Below are positions 27,141 through 36,973 of a stretch of DNA of 64,000 nucleotides, one piece after another. The translations under genes were made by a program, and so were the position numbers. Source of the stretch: Roseiarcus fermentans (lineage in GTDB: Bacteria > Pseudomonadota > Alphaproteobacteria > Rhizobiales > Beijerinckiaceae). The first letter of the stretch is position 1; every line of letters starts with the position of its first letter. Location of the stretch: positions 255,458-319,457 of the forward strand of contig NZ_QNRK01000001.1 of NCBI RefSeq assembly GCF_003315135.1. Direction: 5' to 3'. The notes under the pieces are model-generated. The model ran no database searches and was not told the DNA's origin. It saw only the letters and a list, made by a program, of their open reading frames with translations.

Positions 27141-28448
27141 ATGCGGTCTCCGCGTCTCCTGGTCCTGATTGCCGCGTCCCTCATTTGCGCAATGAACGGC
27201 GCTTCGGCGGGCCCGCACGACAGCCTGAACGGCAAGCTCGTCGTCGGCTTTCAGGGTTGGTTCAAATGCCCGACCGACGGCGGCAGTGAGCACAAATGGC
27301 TTCATTGGTTCACCAAGAACATGGCGGACGGCGCTCATTTGCACCTCGACGTTGCGCCCGACACGACCGAACTGACGCCTGCCGAGCAATGTCCGACGTC
27401 GCTCGCGACCAGGAGGGGCGGCGTTTTCAACGTGTATTCCGATGAGAACCCGAAGACGGTGCTGAGGCAGTTCGAGTGGATGAGGGAGTACGGCATCGAC
27501 GTCGCCGCGCAGCAACGTTTTCTCGTGGCGATCGATCCGAAGAGCAAACCGCTGGACGTCCGTCAGGGCTGGGATCAGGTTCTCGACAACTCCCTGCATG
27601 CCGCGGATGCGACCGGCAGGGGCCTGTACGTGATGTACGACATCGCCGGCGCCGATCCCAAGACCTGGGCGGATGTCCTCGTCACCGACTGGCAAAACCT
27701 TCTTGCGTCCGGAATCACCGGACGCCCGAGCTATCAGCGCCACAAGGGCAAGCCTGTGCTTGCGATCGCCGGGATCGGCCTGGGGGGCAGACCCGGGACG
27801 CCCGAAGAGGCGCTCGCTCTCGTGTCCCGGTTGCGCGAGGTCAGCGCCCCGTATGGCGGTCTGACGTTGATCGGAGCGGGGCCGGCGGGCTGGCGAACGG
27901 GAACGCGCGACGTCAAGGGCGGACGCGAATGGGATCCAGTCTACAGGGCCTTCGACATCATCAACCCCTGGACTGTCGGCCGCTATCGGGACGCGGCGAG
28001 CTTCGAAGCCTTTCTCAAGGAGAACATCGAGCCGGACCTTGCCGAAACGAAACGGCTCGGGATCGACTACATGCCGGTGATCTACCCGGGCACGTCGCAG
28101 CAGAATCTGTTCGCGTCCGCCGGACGCCGCCCTGCCGATCGCCAAGCCCAGCTTTACAACATGGTTCCGCGCGACTGCGGACGATTCTTGTGGATGCAGG
28201 CGGCGCGCGACCGGCAGGCGGGAGCGACCATGCTCTACGCGGCGATGTTCGACGAGGTGGACGAAGGAACGGCGCTGTTCAAGCTCGCCCAGCCCGAGGA
28301 CGACCCGCAAGGCGTGCAAATGCTGTCGATCGACGCGGACGGCTGCAAACTGCCGTCGGACTGGTATCTGCGCGTTTCCGGCGAAATCGCCAAGATGCTC
28401 AAGCGTCACGAGCCGCCGAGCGCCACATTGCCGATTTCGCCTCCGTAG
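27141..28448 (+). CDS. Secreted glycoside-hydrolase-like protein (GH71/GH99-like), copy 2
   Basis: 435 residues, exactly the same length as the protein from 21023 and about four in five residues identical by eye. The signal peptide (M-R-S-P-R-L-L-V-L-I-A-A-S-L then S-A-G-P) and the G-F-Q-G-W-F-K-C-P-T-D, I-D-Y-M-P-V-I-Y-P-G and F-D-E-V-D-E-G blocks are all kept, so this copy should work. Between the two copies lie the export permease and the beta-helix gene. The gene is read alone, with 294 bp of non-coding DNA before it. Confidence 0.6.
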   Translation: MRSPRLLVLIAASLICAMNGASAGPHDSLNGKLVVGFQGWFKCPTDGGSEHKWLHWFTKNMADGAHLHLDVAPDTTELTPAEQCPTSLATRRGGVFNVYSDENPKTVLRQFEWMREYGIDVAAQQRFLVAIDPKSKPLDVRQGWDQVLDNSLHAADATGRGLYVMYDIAGADPKTWADVLVTDWQNLLASGITGRPSYQRHKGKPVLAIAGIGLGGRPGTPEEALALVSRLREVSAPYGGLTLIGAGPAGWRTGTRDVKGGREWDPVYRAFDIINPWTVGRYRDAASFEAFLKENIEPDLAETKRLGIDYMPVIYPGTSQQNLFASAGRRPADRQAQLYNMVPRDCGRFLWMQAARDRQAGATMLYAAMFDEVDEGTALFKLAQPEDDPQGVQMLSIDADGCKLPSDWYLRVSGEIAKMLKRHEPPSATLPISPP

Positions 28449-28463
28449 ATTAGACCTGCCCGG

Positions 28464-28492
28464 CTTCGCCTGCAGACTTGGCCGCGTTGGGG
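28464..28492 (+). repeat. 29-bp imperfect repeat, copy 2
   Basis: Matches 23331-23359 at 25 of 29 positions. Lies 15 bp after the stop of glycoside-hydrolase copy 2, in the 177-bp convergent space before the sulfotransferase gene. Confidence 0.5.
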
Positions 28493-28625
28493 GGACGCGC
28501 GCGCAGGCAGTCCGCGGCACGCGTTGACCTGAGCGGCGGCGCGACGTGACCGCAACGCCTTTCGCGAGGGTATGAATGGAGTTGCGAACAAGACCAGGGC
28601 ATTTCTCGACAGACCTCAGGGTCGA

Positions 28626-29666
28626 TTAGTCGAGGAGGGACGCACCGAAGATATGCGTCCCACCCACCCTGCCCCATGCCGTCATGATTTTCTCGTGCAA
28701 CTTGACGTCGTCTTCGCACAGAGCCGCCAGGTGTCGCTGAAGGGGCTCATCGAGATCTTCCATTCGCAGGAGTTGCGGCGACGCGTTGGCTCGCGTCTCC
28801 GAGTCGATTCCCCATTGCTCGAGCAGCCAACTCTTGTACATCTCGATTGGCACAATCTCGATATTCGTGCGTATGATTAAATCGACTGCAGAGTCGAAAT
28901 TGCCGCGGCCGAGCATGTGCCTGGGAAGATTTTGTATCATCATCCCTTTGTTCCGCAGCATTTCTCGGCCCAGCTCCCTTCTTGCCTCCACATCCATATT
29001 GCGGTCGAAACTGCTTACGCCGAGATAGCTCGCGTATGATTGGGTGTCCGGCCATTTACACTCCGGATCTTCCTTCACTCGTCTAAGATAGTAGTTTATC
29101 AGCGAAAGGATACTTTTTCGTGGATCGCGGACGACGGTGAAAATGCGATCGTTCGCCCTGCACAAACGTTTGTCGACATACCACGCCAGCGAAACGTGTC
29201 CCGATGCGACGATTTCGTTGGCGCGCTGAGCACGGCGAGCGGTTTCCGCCAGATGCGCCAGCAGCTTATCCGGGGTCGTCTCAGGCCGGCTATGATTGTA
29301 GTGAATGTATGGCAAGTGATTGACCAACTTCTCGCGAAAGTCGGTCCCGGCCGTCTTTGGGATGTGAATGTGGATCAGGCGTTGCTTCTCAGGGTACGCC
29401 CTGAGCAGCATTTCGACAATATTGTTCCGAAACTCGCCTGATTGGAGCGAGGCCAGCGCGTGAGCCCGGCGATTGAGTTTGCCGGAAGAGGCAACGACGG
29501 ACGCCGATTCGGGCAGTCGACCAAAGAACGTATGATAGATGTGCTGAACGTTTTCGTCCGACCAGTCGAAGCGGCCGATGAAGGTCTCGACCGACTCATC
29601 CGGCGCGACGTCCGACATCGCGTCAAATAATTCACGCATGGTTTTCGGGGCAGCGATCATGTTCAT
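28626..29666 (-). CDS. Sulfotransferase family protein (intact copy)
   Basis: 346 residues. Near residue 97, R-L-I-H-I-H-I-P-K-T-A-G-T-D-F is the 5'-phosphosulfate-binding loop of the sulfotransferase-2-like group, and I-F-T-V-V-R-D-P-R-K-S-I-L-S near 175 is the 3'-phosphate-binding block. The N-terminal 90 residues are a helical region shared with the damaged copy next door. It likely transfers sulfate from PAPS to a sugar of the polymer made by the upstream cluster; the acceptor is inferred from context. Composition is more AT-rich than the flanks, suggesting later acquisition. Confidence 0.8.
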   Translation of the reverse strand: MNMIAAPKTMRELFDAMSDVAPDESVETFIGRFDWSDENVQHIYHTFFGRLPESASVVASSGKLNRRAHALASLQSGEFRNNIVEMLLRAYPEKQRLIHIHIPKTAGTDFREKLVNHLPYIHYNHSRPETTPDKLLAHLAETARRAQRANEIVASGHVSLAWYVDKRLCRANDRIFTVVRDPRKSILSLINYYLRRVKEDPECKWPDTQSYASYLGVSSFDRNMDVEARRELGREMLRNKGMMIQNLPRHMLGRGNFDSAVDLIIRTNIEIVPIEMYKSWLLEQWGIDSETRANASPQLLRMEDLDEPLQRHLAALCEDDVKLHEKIMTAWGRVGGTHIFGASLLD

Positions 29667-30151
29667 TAACTTCTATACTCAGGAAGGGTGGCGACCCAAC
29701 GTGGAACCTCAACCGCACAGACCGGCGAAGCGCCGCCCCCGCGGCGCGTCGTCGACCGGCGCCGACCTCGTCATCCGGCCGGTTGGCGAACCGGGTAACG
29801 GGGGTTATCGGCGACGAGATTCGCGCCGACGATATCCGTCCCGTCGACCCTGCGCCACGCGCTCATCGTCTCGAGGCACGCACGGCGATGCATTTGTCTT
29901 TGTCCTCGGTCGACATCATCCCTCCAGCAGCAGCCGCTTCGGAATTTGTTTTCCAGGCGCCTCTTCCAGAGTTCGAATGCTTTTCAGGGCGGGAACCATG
30001 GACACACTTTTCCCTTTGGTGACAAACTCGCCGTCTCGGACAAAAAGCGGAAACCGCAAGCAAAGTCAACGGCTGTACCTCTTTCCGACAAAGCGGGTTA
30101 GATAATACAGTGACCCGATGCTGTTTTGTCCGGGCAGCCCGTGCCGCCGGA
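29667..30151. other. 485-bp region between sulfotransferase genes
   Basis: Contains no intact gene. The part nearest 29771-29880 is a decayed sulfotransferase C-terminus (listed separately). The rest is AT-rich for this genome and shows no clear promoter or repeat. Confidence 0.5.
29771..29880 (-). pseudogene. Remnant of a third sulfotransferase C-terminus
   Basis: Reading the minus strand here gives L-E-T-M-S-A-W-R-R-V-D-G-T-D-I-V-G-A-N-L-V. This aligns with the last residues of the intact copy (I-M-T-A-W-G-R-V-G-G-T-H-I-F-G-A-S-L-L-D) and of the frameshifted copy (I-M-K-A-W-R-R-V-G-G-T-H-I-F-G-S-D-L-L-D). Only about 25 codons remain recognisable, the upstream part is in other frames, and the C-terminus runs on to a stop at 29771. 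It is evidence of a tandem array that once had three members. Confidence 0.6.
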
Positions 30152-31196
30152 TCAATCGTCGAGGAGGTCAGAGCCGAAAATATGGGTCCCGCCGACTCTG
30201 CGCCACGCCTTCATGATGCGCTCGTGCAACCTGAAGTCCTCCTCGCAGACGGCATGCACTCGGCTCAGCAGCGATTCGTCGAGATCCTCCGTTCGAAGGA
30301 CTTTGCGCGACTCGTTGGCCCGGGTCGTCGAGTCGATGCCCCACTGCTCGGCCAGCCAGTCGCTGTACGCCTCGAGCGGCACCAACTCGATGTTCGTCCG
30401 GACGATCAAATCTATTGCGGAGTTCAGACTTCCGCGTCCGAGCATATTGGTCACGAGTATCGAACGGGTGAAGTCCTCCATTTTCAACATCGTCCTCGCC
30501 AATTCGCGTTGGTCATCCTCGGCCATATTCGGTTCGAAACGGTCGATCTTCAGAGACTTTGCCCAAGCGCTCGGCCCCGGCGACCTGCATTCCGGATCTT
30601 CCCTGAATCTCCTGAGGACGTAGTTAACGTTCGAAATCAGCGAAGCCATCGGTTCTCGCACAACCGTGAAGAGCCGATCGCCCGTCCTGTATAAGCCCTT
30701 ATCGATGTACCATGCCAAGGCGGTATGGCCAGTCGCGAGGATCTCGCTGGACTTACGTACGCGCTGAGCCATGTTAGCCAAGTGAACAATAAGTCTAGAC
30801 GCGGTATATGAAGCACGACTCCTGTGTGCATCGTGTAAAAATGGCAACTTTCCTTCGAGTTTGTCGCGGAAGTCCACGCCAGCCGTCTTGGGAATGTGAA
30901 TATGAATCACACGCTTTTTCTCTGGGTACGCCTTCAAAAAACAACTCAGGTATTCGACTTTGAAATTCCTTTGATTGAATCGTCGTCATTGCCTGTTCTC
31001 TGCGGTCGCCCTTGGCGAGTTTACGAACCACAGCTTCGGATTCAGGCAGGCGGTCAAGGAACGTACAATAAATATCGTGAACGCCCATTTTCGCCCAATC
31101 AAATAGATCGACGAATTCCTCGGTCGACTTCTTAGTCCGATGATGATCCGCCATCGCATCGAACAGGCCACGAATATTGGTTGGAGCAGCGATCAC
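30152..31196 (-). pseudogene. Sulfotransferase family protein, frameshifted at a homopolymer
   Basis: A paralogue of the gene at 28626 read in two frames. GTG 31196 starts the N-terminal helical part (I-A-A-P-T-N-I-R-G-L-F-D-A-M-A), which goes out of frame at about 30936. The remainder (K-A-Y-P-E-K-K-R-V-I-H-I-H-I-P-K-T-A-G, V-V-R-E-P, and the C-terminus G-T-H-I-F-G-S-D-L-L-D-D) is complete in the next frame. The break is a run of six A/T bases at 30936-30941 where five would restore the frame. Both halves are otherwise undamaged, so the lesion is recent, a sequencing slip, or a switchable tract. Confidence 0.75.
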
Positions 31197-31671
31197 AAGA
31201 AGACTCGTCCGGTTCGTGAAAGATAACTCTGCTGACACAGGCCGTAAAAAATACCGCCTGAAACTCGATCTGGCCTAAACGCTGCGCGCTTCGGCGATCC
31301 GGAAGGAGGCGTCCAACCCCTTCTGAAGTGAAATACCCACGACGCCCAAATCCGCGACCGCTCTGTCATCCGGGAAGTCGGACATCGCATCAACCACCTT
31401 GCGGCGGCTTCGAGCGGCAGGGGCCAATTGACATACTCTCGTCACCAAAGGATATTTTGCTCATGGCAGGATAAGAACTCCACGGCCTGAGAAATGTCAA
31501 CGCCTCCGACCGTTGCGACAACGGCTCGGATCCGTTTCGTGGCGGTCAGTTGCCGGCGGGCGCCGTCCTCGATCGGCGCTCGACGGCGGGTACAATAGTT
31601 CCGACGCCCGGGGCGTCGAAACTTGGGTCAGGCGATCCCGACGAGCCCGGGCCACGACCGCTCCGACCGAG
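31197..31671. other. 475-bp region beside tex with no intact gene
   Basis: Separates the frameshifted sulfotransferase from the end of tex. The only protein-like stretch is the broken minus-strand reading at 31275-31580 (listed separately). It marks the right edge of the polysaccharide island. Confidence 0.45.
31275..31580 (-). pseudogene. Possible decayed coding remnant of unknown family
   Basis: Two consecutive minus-strand frames look protein-like. The first includes R-A-V-V-A-T-V-G-G-V-D-I-S-Q-A-V-E-F-L and stops at a TGA near 31441. One frame over, the text continues with V-D-A-M-S-D-F-P-D-D-R-A-V-A-D-L-G-V-V-G-I and stops at 31275. Together they could be the C-terminal part of one protein broken by a frameshift. 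I do not recognise the family, and the signal may be chance. Confidence 0.25.
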
Positions 31672-33987
31672 CTACCCTCGCCCCTTCTCCGCGGCGCGGC
31701 GCAGCGCGTCGGCGAGCGCGCCGCCGCCCGGGGACGGGCGGTCGGCGGCAGCGTTGGCGGCGCGCATCGCCTTGGCGTCGCCGCGGCCGCCGCTTCCCCG
31801 CGAAACCTCGCCCTCGGGGTCCGTCAGGCGCATGGTGAGCGCGATGCGCTTGCGCGCGACGTCGACCGCCAGCACCTTGACCTTGACCACGTCGCCGGGC
31901 CTGGCCACCGCGCGCGGATCCTTGACGAACGCATTGGCCATCGCCGACACGTGCACGAGCCCGTCCTGGTGGACGCCGATGTCGACGAAGGCGCCGAAGG
32001 CGGCGACGTTGGTCACCGTCCCCTCCAGCACCATGCCCGGCTTCAGGTCGCCGAGCGACTCGACGCCCTCGCGGAACGCCGCGGTGCGGAAGGCGGGCCG
32101 CGGGTCGCGGCCGGGCTTTTCCAGCTCCTTGAAGATATCCGCCACCGTGGGCACGCCAAAACGCTCGTCGGCGAAGTCGGCGGGCCGAAGGCCGCTCAGC
32201 GCCCTGGCATTGCCGATCACGGCGTGGATGTCGGCCTTCAGCCTCTCCAGGATGCGCCGCACCACCGGATAGGCCTCCGGGTGGACCCCCGAACGGTCGA
32301 GCGGCTGGTCGCCGCCGGCGACGCGCAGGAAGCCGGCGCTGAGTTCGAACGCCTTGGCGCCGAGGCGCGGCACGTCCTTCAGCGCCGAGCGGGTCCGGAA
32401 CGGCCCGTTCGCCTCGCGATGGACGACGATCGCCTGCGCGAGCGCGTCGCCGATCCCCGACACGCGGGCCAGCAGCTTGGCCGAGGCGGTGTTGACCTCG
32501 ACGCCGACCGCGTTGACGCAGTCCTCGACCACCGCGTCGAGCGAGCGGCCGAGCTTCTGCTCCGACAGGTCGTGCTGGTACTGGCCGACGCCGATCGACT
32601 TCGGGTCGATCTTGACCAGTTCGGCGAGCGGGTCCTGCAGCCGCCGCGCGATCGAGGCCGCGCCGCGCAGCGTCACGTCGAGGCCGGGCAGTTCCTGCGC
32701 CGCATAGGCCGAGGCCGAATAGACGGAGGCGCCGGCTTCCGACACCGTGACCTTGGTCAGCTTCAGCTCCGGATTGCGGGAGATGAGGTCTGCGGCGAGC
32801 TTGTCGGTCTCGCGCGAGGCGGTGCCGTTGCCGATCGCGATCAACTCGGCCTTGTGGCGGATCGCCAGCGCCGCCAGCACGGCGAGGCTCTCGTCCCAGC
32901 GCCGCTGCGGCTCGTGCGGGTAGATCGCCGTCGTCTCGACGATCTTTCCGGTCGCGTCGACCACCGCCACCTTGACCCCGCTGCGGAAGCCCGGATCGAG
33001 ACCGATGGTCGGCCGCCCGCCCGCGGGCGCGGCGAGCAGCAGGTCGCGGAGGTTTGCGGCAAAAACCTTCACCGCCTCGTCCTCGGCCTGGGTCCAGATG
33101 CGCAGCCTGAGGTCGACCGCGAGCTGGGTCTCGATCTTTGTCCGCCACGCCCAGCGCGCCGCGTCGAGCAGCCAGCGGTCCCCGGGCCGGCCGCGGTCGG
33201 CGATGCCGAAGCGGTGGGCGACGGCGAGCTCGAAAGGACCGAGGGCGCGGGACGCCGGATCGGCGTTCGGATCGGGAACGAGCGCGAGGTCGAGCGTCTC
33301 CTCGCGCTCGCCGCGCATCAGCGCCAGCGCCCGATGCGACGGGATTTTCGTCAGCGGCTCGGAAAAGTCGAAATAGTCCGAGAATTTCGCCCCCGCCGCT
33401 TGCTTGCCTTCGCGGACCTTGGACACGATCCGGCCGCCGCGCCAAAAATCCTCGCGCAGGCGGCCGATCAACTCGGCGTCCTCGGCGAACCGCTCGGTCA
33501 GGATCGCGCGCGCGCCGTCGAGCGCGTCCTGCGCGGTCTTGACCGCCTCCGGCTTGACGAAGGCTTCGGCCTGCGTGAGCGGCTCCCGCTCGGGGTGGGC
33601 GAGGAGGGCTTCCGCGAGCGGCCCGAGGCCGTTCTCGCGGGCGATCTGCGCTTTCGTGCGCCGCTTCGGCTTGAACGGCAAATAGATGTCCTCGAGCCGC
33701 GCCTTGGTGTCCGCCTCGCGCACCTGGGCTTCCAGCGCAGGGTCGAGCTTGCCCTGGTCGCGGATCGATTCGAGGATCGTCTTTCGCCGGTCTTCGAGCT
33801 CGCGCAGATAGACGAGCCGCGTCTCCAGCGTGCGCAGTTGCGTGTCGTCGAGCGCCCCGGTCGCTTCCTTGCGGTAGCGGGCGATGAAGGGCACGGTCGA
33901 GCCCTCGTCGAGGAGCTGGACCGCGGCTGCGACCTGCGCCGGCCTGACGTTCAGCTCCTCGGCGATGCGATCGGCGATGGGTTTCAT
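31672..33987 (-). CDS. tex: Tex family transcription accessory / RNA-binding protein
   Basis: 771 residues from ATG 33987 (M-K-P-I-A-D-R-I-A). Domain order is as in Tex: N-terminal helical part with V-P-F-I-A-R-Y-R-K-E, a YqgF/RuvC-like fold with G-L-D-P-G-F-R-S-G-V-K, helix-hairpin-helix motifs around R-V-S-G-I-G-D-A-L-A, and a C-terminal S1 domain (G-M-V-L-E-G-T-V-T-N-V-A-A-F-G-A-F-V-D-I-G) followed by a short basic tail. Tex binds nucleic acid and affects transcription and stress or toxin gene expression in several bacteria. A single-gene unit; the acyltransferase lies 112 bp upstream on the same strand. Confidence 0.95.
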   Translation of the reverse strand: MKPIADRIAEELNVRPAQVAAAVQLLDEGSTVPFIARYRKEATGALDDTQLRTLETRLVYLRELEDRRKTILESIRDQGKLDPALEAQVREADTKARLEDIYLPFKPKRRTKAQIARENGLGPLAEALLAHPEREPLTQAEAFVKPEAVKTAQDALDGARAILTERFAEDAELIGRLREDFWRGGRIVSKVREGKQAAGAKFSDYFDFSEPLTKIPSHRALALMRGEREETLDLALVPDPNADPASRALGPFELAVAHRFGIADRGRPGDRWLLDAARWAWRTKIETQLAVDLRLRIWTQAEDEAVKVFAANLRDLLLAAPAGGRPTIGLDPGFRSGVKVAVVDATGKIVETTAIYPHEPQRRWDESLAVLAALAIRHKAELIAIGNGTASRETDKLAADLISRNPELKLTKVTVSEAGASVYSASAYAAQELPGLDVTLRGAASIARRLQDPLAELVKIDPKSIGVGQYQHDLSEQKLGRSLDAVVEDCVNAVGVEVNTASAKLLARVSGIGDALAQAIVVHREANGPFRTRSALKDVPRLGAKAFELSAGFLRVAGGDQPLDRSGVHPEAYPVVRRILERLKADIHAVIGNARALSGLRPADFADERFGVPTVADIFKELEKPGRDPRPAFRTAAFREGVESLGDLKPGMVLEGTVTNVAAFGAFVDIGVHQDGLVHVSAMANAFVKDPRAVARPGDVVKVKVLAVDVARKRIALTMRLTDPEGEVSRGSGGRGDAKAMRAANAAADRPSPGGGALADALRRAAEKGRG

Positions 33988-34099
33988 GGGGCTCCCAATC
34001 GAATCGGCGGCGGAGCCGCGCATTTACCCGCGCGCCGCCGTCCCGGTCAAAGACGAAACGGCCTGCCGGCGGGCCTTTGCTCGAAACGGCGTGGGCCGC

Positions 34100-35383
34100 T
34101 CAGTTCGGCGCCTTGCGCGTTTCGGGCTCCGTCTCGACCGCGGTCTGCAGACGTTTGGCGGCGAGCGCCACGAGCCGGCGCTCCTCGGCGTGCGCGGCCT
34201 CGCTTCCCGGCAGCGCCGCGACGAACCGGTCGACGGCGGCGCCGAGCCAGCGTTGCGTCGCTTCGGCGCAGCGGTGCTTCATCCGCAGCGCGCGCTTCTC
34301 GACCAAATGCCAGGAAAGGCCCGCCGACACGGCGGCGATCGCCGCAGACGAGGCGAGCAGTCCCGCGAGCGTGATGCCGGGAAAGGCGAAGGCGAGCGTC
34401 TGCTGCGCCGGGAAGGCGTAGATGTAGACGCCGTAGGAATAGTCGCCCGCGCTGGCGTAGCGGCGGATGAACCCGCCCGGCAGATAGGCGAGGTGGAGGA
34501 CGATCGGCGTCCAGCAGAGGAGATAGGCGACGAAGCCGACGCGCTGGTCGACCGACCCCGCGAGCGCGAGAACCGCCACGAGCGCGGCGAGCACGCCCCA
34601 GGACATCGGGATCTTGTGGCGCCAGTACCAGAGCGCCGAGCCGTAGAGCCACATGAAGATGGCGACGTCCGTCCCGGAGAACGGGCCGCCGGACAGGCGG
34701 GAGCGCGCCACGGCGGCGCCGTAGACGACGGCGGCGACGGGCGCGAAGATCATCACCCCCTTCAGCCGGAATTTCGGCGCGAACGCGAACGCGATCCAGG
34801 TGATCCCCAGGTAGACGTACATGCGCAGTTCGACCGGCAGCGTCCACAGCGAGCCGTTGAACTCGTTCCTGAGCGGCATGGACTCGAACACGCCCGGCAG
34901 CGAGAAGCGGATGCCGGAGAACAGGGTCGAGCACTTCCACAGGTATTCCCAGGTCAGGCGCGAGCCGAAGAACTCGCGCAGCGGCAGGGTGGTGACGAAC
35001 GGCGCGAGCCCGAACGTGGTCACGATCAGCATGACCCAGAGGCCGGGATAGAGGCGCAAGAGCCGCGCCCAGTAGAACTCGATCAGGTTCGGCCGCAAGA
35101 GCAGGCTCGCCGTCACCAGGAAGCCGCTGGTGACGAACAGCATGTCCAGCGCCGCCTCGCCGTAGCTGCGGCCGAAACCGGCGAGAAAGGCGTCGGTGAC
35201 CCAGGGGCGGCCGAGCGCCGCCAGCGAGTGGGTGAAGACGACGAGAGCCGCCGCGAGCAGGCGCAGCAGGGTGAAGTTGTTGTCCTTGCCGACGGCGTAG
35301 TCGGAGATGCGCATCAGCGACCCCGCGCGCCGCGAGGCTGGCTTCGCCGGCCCGTCGAACGCGACCGGCGGCCGTCCGGTCAT
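34100..35383 (-). CDS. Acyltransferase 3 family membrane protein (OafA/YrhL-like)
   Basis: 427 residues from ATG 35383; an internal ATG at 35314 gives M-R-I-S-D-Y. About ten membrane helices. The family N-terminus is present: [18 protein letters not shown] with the catalytic-site His, and later [10 protein letters not shown]. Such proteins O-acylate sugars of lipopolysaccharide, exopolysaccharide or other exported molecules. Its start overlaps the stop of the DAHP synthase gene by ATGA, so the two are probably translated together although their roles look unrelated. Confidence 0.88.
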   Translation of the reverse strand: MTGRPPVAFDGPAKPASRRAGSLMRISDYAVGKDNNFTLLRLLAAALVVFTHSLAALGRPWVTDAFLAGFGRSYGEAALDMLFVTSGFLVTASLLLRPNLIEFYWARLLRLYPGLWVMLIVTTFGLAPFVTTLPLREFFGSRLTWEYLWKCSTLFSGIRFSLPGVFESMPLRNEFNGSLWTLPVELRMYVYLGITWIAFAFAPKFRLKGVMIFAPVAAVVYGAAVARSRLSGGPFSGTDVAIFMWLYGSALWYWRHKIPMSWGVLAALVAVLALAGSVDQRVGFVAYLLCWTPIVLHLAYLPGGFIRRYASAGDYSYGVYIYAFPAQQTLAFAFPGITLAGLLASSAAIAAVSAGLSWHLVEKRALRMKHRCAEATQRWLGAAVDRFVAALPGSEAAHAEERRLVALAAKRLQTAVETEPETRKAPN

Positions 35384-36774
35384 TCGGCCGCCCGCGCCGG
35401 CCGTTCCGGCTGGGCGAGGCGCTGCGCCTTCAGCAGCTCCGCGATCGTGAAGGCGAGCTCGATCGACTGCTCGGCGTTCAGCCGCGGGTCGCAATAGGTG
35501 TTGTACCGGTTGCGCAGATCCTGCTCGGAGATCGCGCGCGCGCCGCCCGTGCATTCGGTGACGTTCTGGCCCGTCATTTCCAGATGGACGCCGCCGGCAT
35601 GGACGCCTTCGGCCGCCGTCATCGCGAAAAAGGCGCGCACCTCGGCGCCGATGCGGTCAGTCGGCCGGGTCTTGTAGCCGGTCGAGGTCTTGATCGTGTT
35701 GCCGTGCATCGGATCGGTGACCCACAGGAGCTGGCGGCCCTCGCGCTTCACTGCGCGCAGGAGCGTCGGAAGCGCCGCCTCGACCTTGTCGGCGCCGAAG
35801 CGGCAGATCAGCGTCAGGCGTCCCGGCTCCTGTTCCGGATCGAGGATTTCGATCAGGCGCAGCAGATCGTCGGCCGTGATCGACGGGCCGCACTTCAATC
35901 CGATCGGGTTCTTCACGCCGCGGCAATAGTCGACGTGGGCGCCGCCGAGCTGGCGCGTCCGGTCGCCGATCCAGATCATGTGGCCCGACGTCGCGTAGTA
36001 GTCGCCCGAGGTGGAGTCGAGCCGGGTCAAGGCCTGCTCGTAGCCGAGCAGCAGCGCCTCGTGCGAGGTGTAGAAGTCGGTCGCCCGGAGCTCCGGATGC
36101 GATTCGGCGTCGAGGCCGATGGCGCGCATGAAGCCGAGCGTCTCGCTGATCCGGTCGGCGACCAGCTGGTAGCGCTCCGACTGCGGGCTGTCCTTGACGA
36201 AGCCGAGCATCCAGCGATGGGCGTTCTCGAGGTTGGCGTAGCCGCCGGTGGCGAAGGCGCGCAAGAGATTCAGGGTCGCGGCCGACTGGCGATAGGCCTC
36301 GAGCTGGCGGCGCGGATCGGGCTCGCGCGCCTCGGCGTCGAACGCGATGTCGTTGACGATGTCGCCGCGGTAGGCCGGCAGCGACACGCCGTCGACCGTC
36401 TCGAGGTTCGACGACCGGGGTTTGGCGAACTGGCCGGCGACCCGCCCGACCTTGACGATGGGCGAACCCGCCGCGAAGGTCATCACCACCGCCATCTGCA
36501 GGAAGACGCGGAAGAAGTCGCGGATGTTGTCGGCCGAATGTTCGCCGAAGCTCTCGGCGCAGTCGCCGCCCTGGAGCAGGAACGCCTCGCCCGCCGCGGC
36601 GCTGCCCAGCGCCCGCTTGAGCTTGCGCGCTTCGCCGGCGAACACCAGCGGCGGATAGCCGGCGAGGCGCCGCTCGGCGTCAGCCAGCGCCGCCTGGTCG
36701 CGGTAGACCGGCGCCTGCTCGATCGGCTTCGTCCGCCAGCTGTCCGGCGTCCAACGTGTCGTGGCCATTCCCAA
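35380..36774 (-). CDS. 3-deoxy-7-phosphoheptulonate synthase, class II (plant-type)
   Basis: 464 residues. Catalyses the first shikimate-pathway step, joining PEP and erythrose 4-phosphate. Class II hallmarks are visible: [11 protein letters not shown] near residue 68, which supplies the metal-binding Cys, then [48 protein letters not shown] and the final [10 protein letters not shown]. Start ATG 36774 or 36768. Divergent from the MFS gene and overlapping the acyltransferase downstream. Confidence 0.95.
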   Translation of the reverse strand: MGMATTRWTPDSWRTKPIEQAPVYRDQAALADAERRLAGYPPLVFAGEARKLKRALGSAAAGEAFLLQGGDCAESFGEHSADNIRDFFRVFLQMAVVMTFAAGSPIVKVGRVAGQFAKPRSSNLETVDGVSLPAYRGDIVNDIAFDAEAREPDPRRQLEAYRQSAATLNLLRAFATGGYANLENAHRWMLGFVKDSPQSERYQLVADRISETLGFMRAIGLDAESHPELRATDFYTSHEALLLGYEQALTRLDSTSGDYYATSGHMIWIGDRTRQLGGAHVDYCRGVKNPIGLKCGPSITADDLLRLIEILDPEQEPGRLTLICRFGADKVEAALPTLLRAVKREGRQLLWVTDPMHGNTIKTSTGYKTRPTDRIGAEVRAFFAMTAAEGVHAGGVHLEMTGQNVTECTGGARAISEQDLRNRYNTYCDPRLNAEQSIELAFTIAELLKAQRLAQPERPARAAE

Positions 36775-36973
36775 CGCCTCTATCCGCCCCTCGGCGATTT
36801 GCGAAGGGCAGCCTATTGAACGGAAACCGCCGACTGTTCAAGCCGGAAGGCTGCGCCGGCGCGTCGAATTTCGCCCCGGCGCCGAGGATTCGGGCTCCAC
36901 GGCGGCGCCCGTGTCTCTCGCGCGGGAGGCTCGGGCGTGCAACAAGGACGCGCTTTACCCGATTCTGTCCGAC

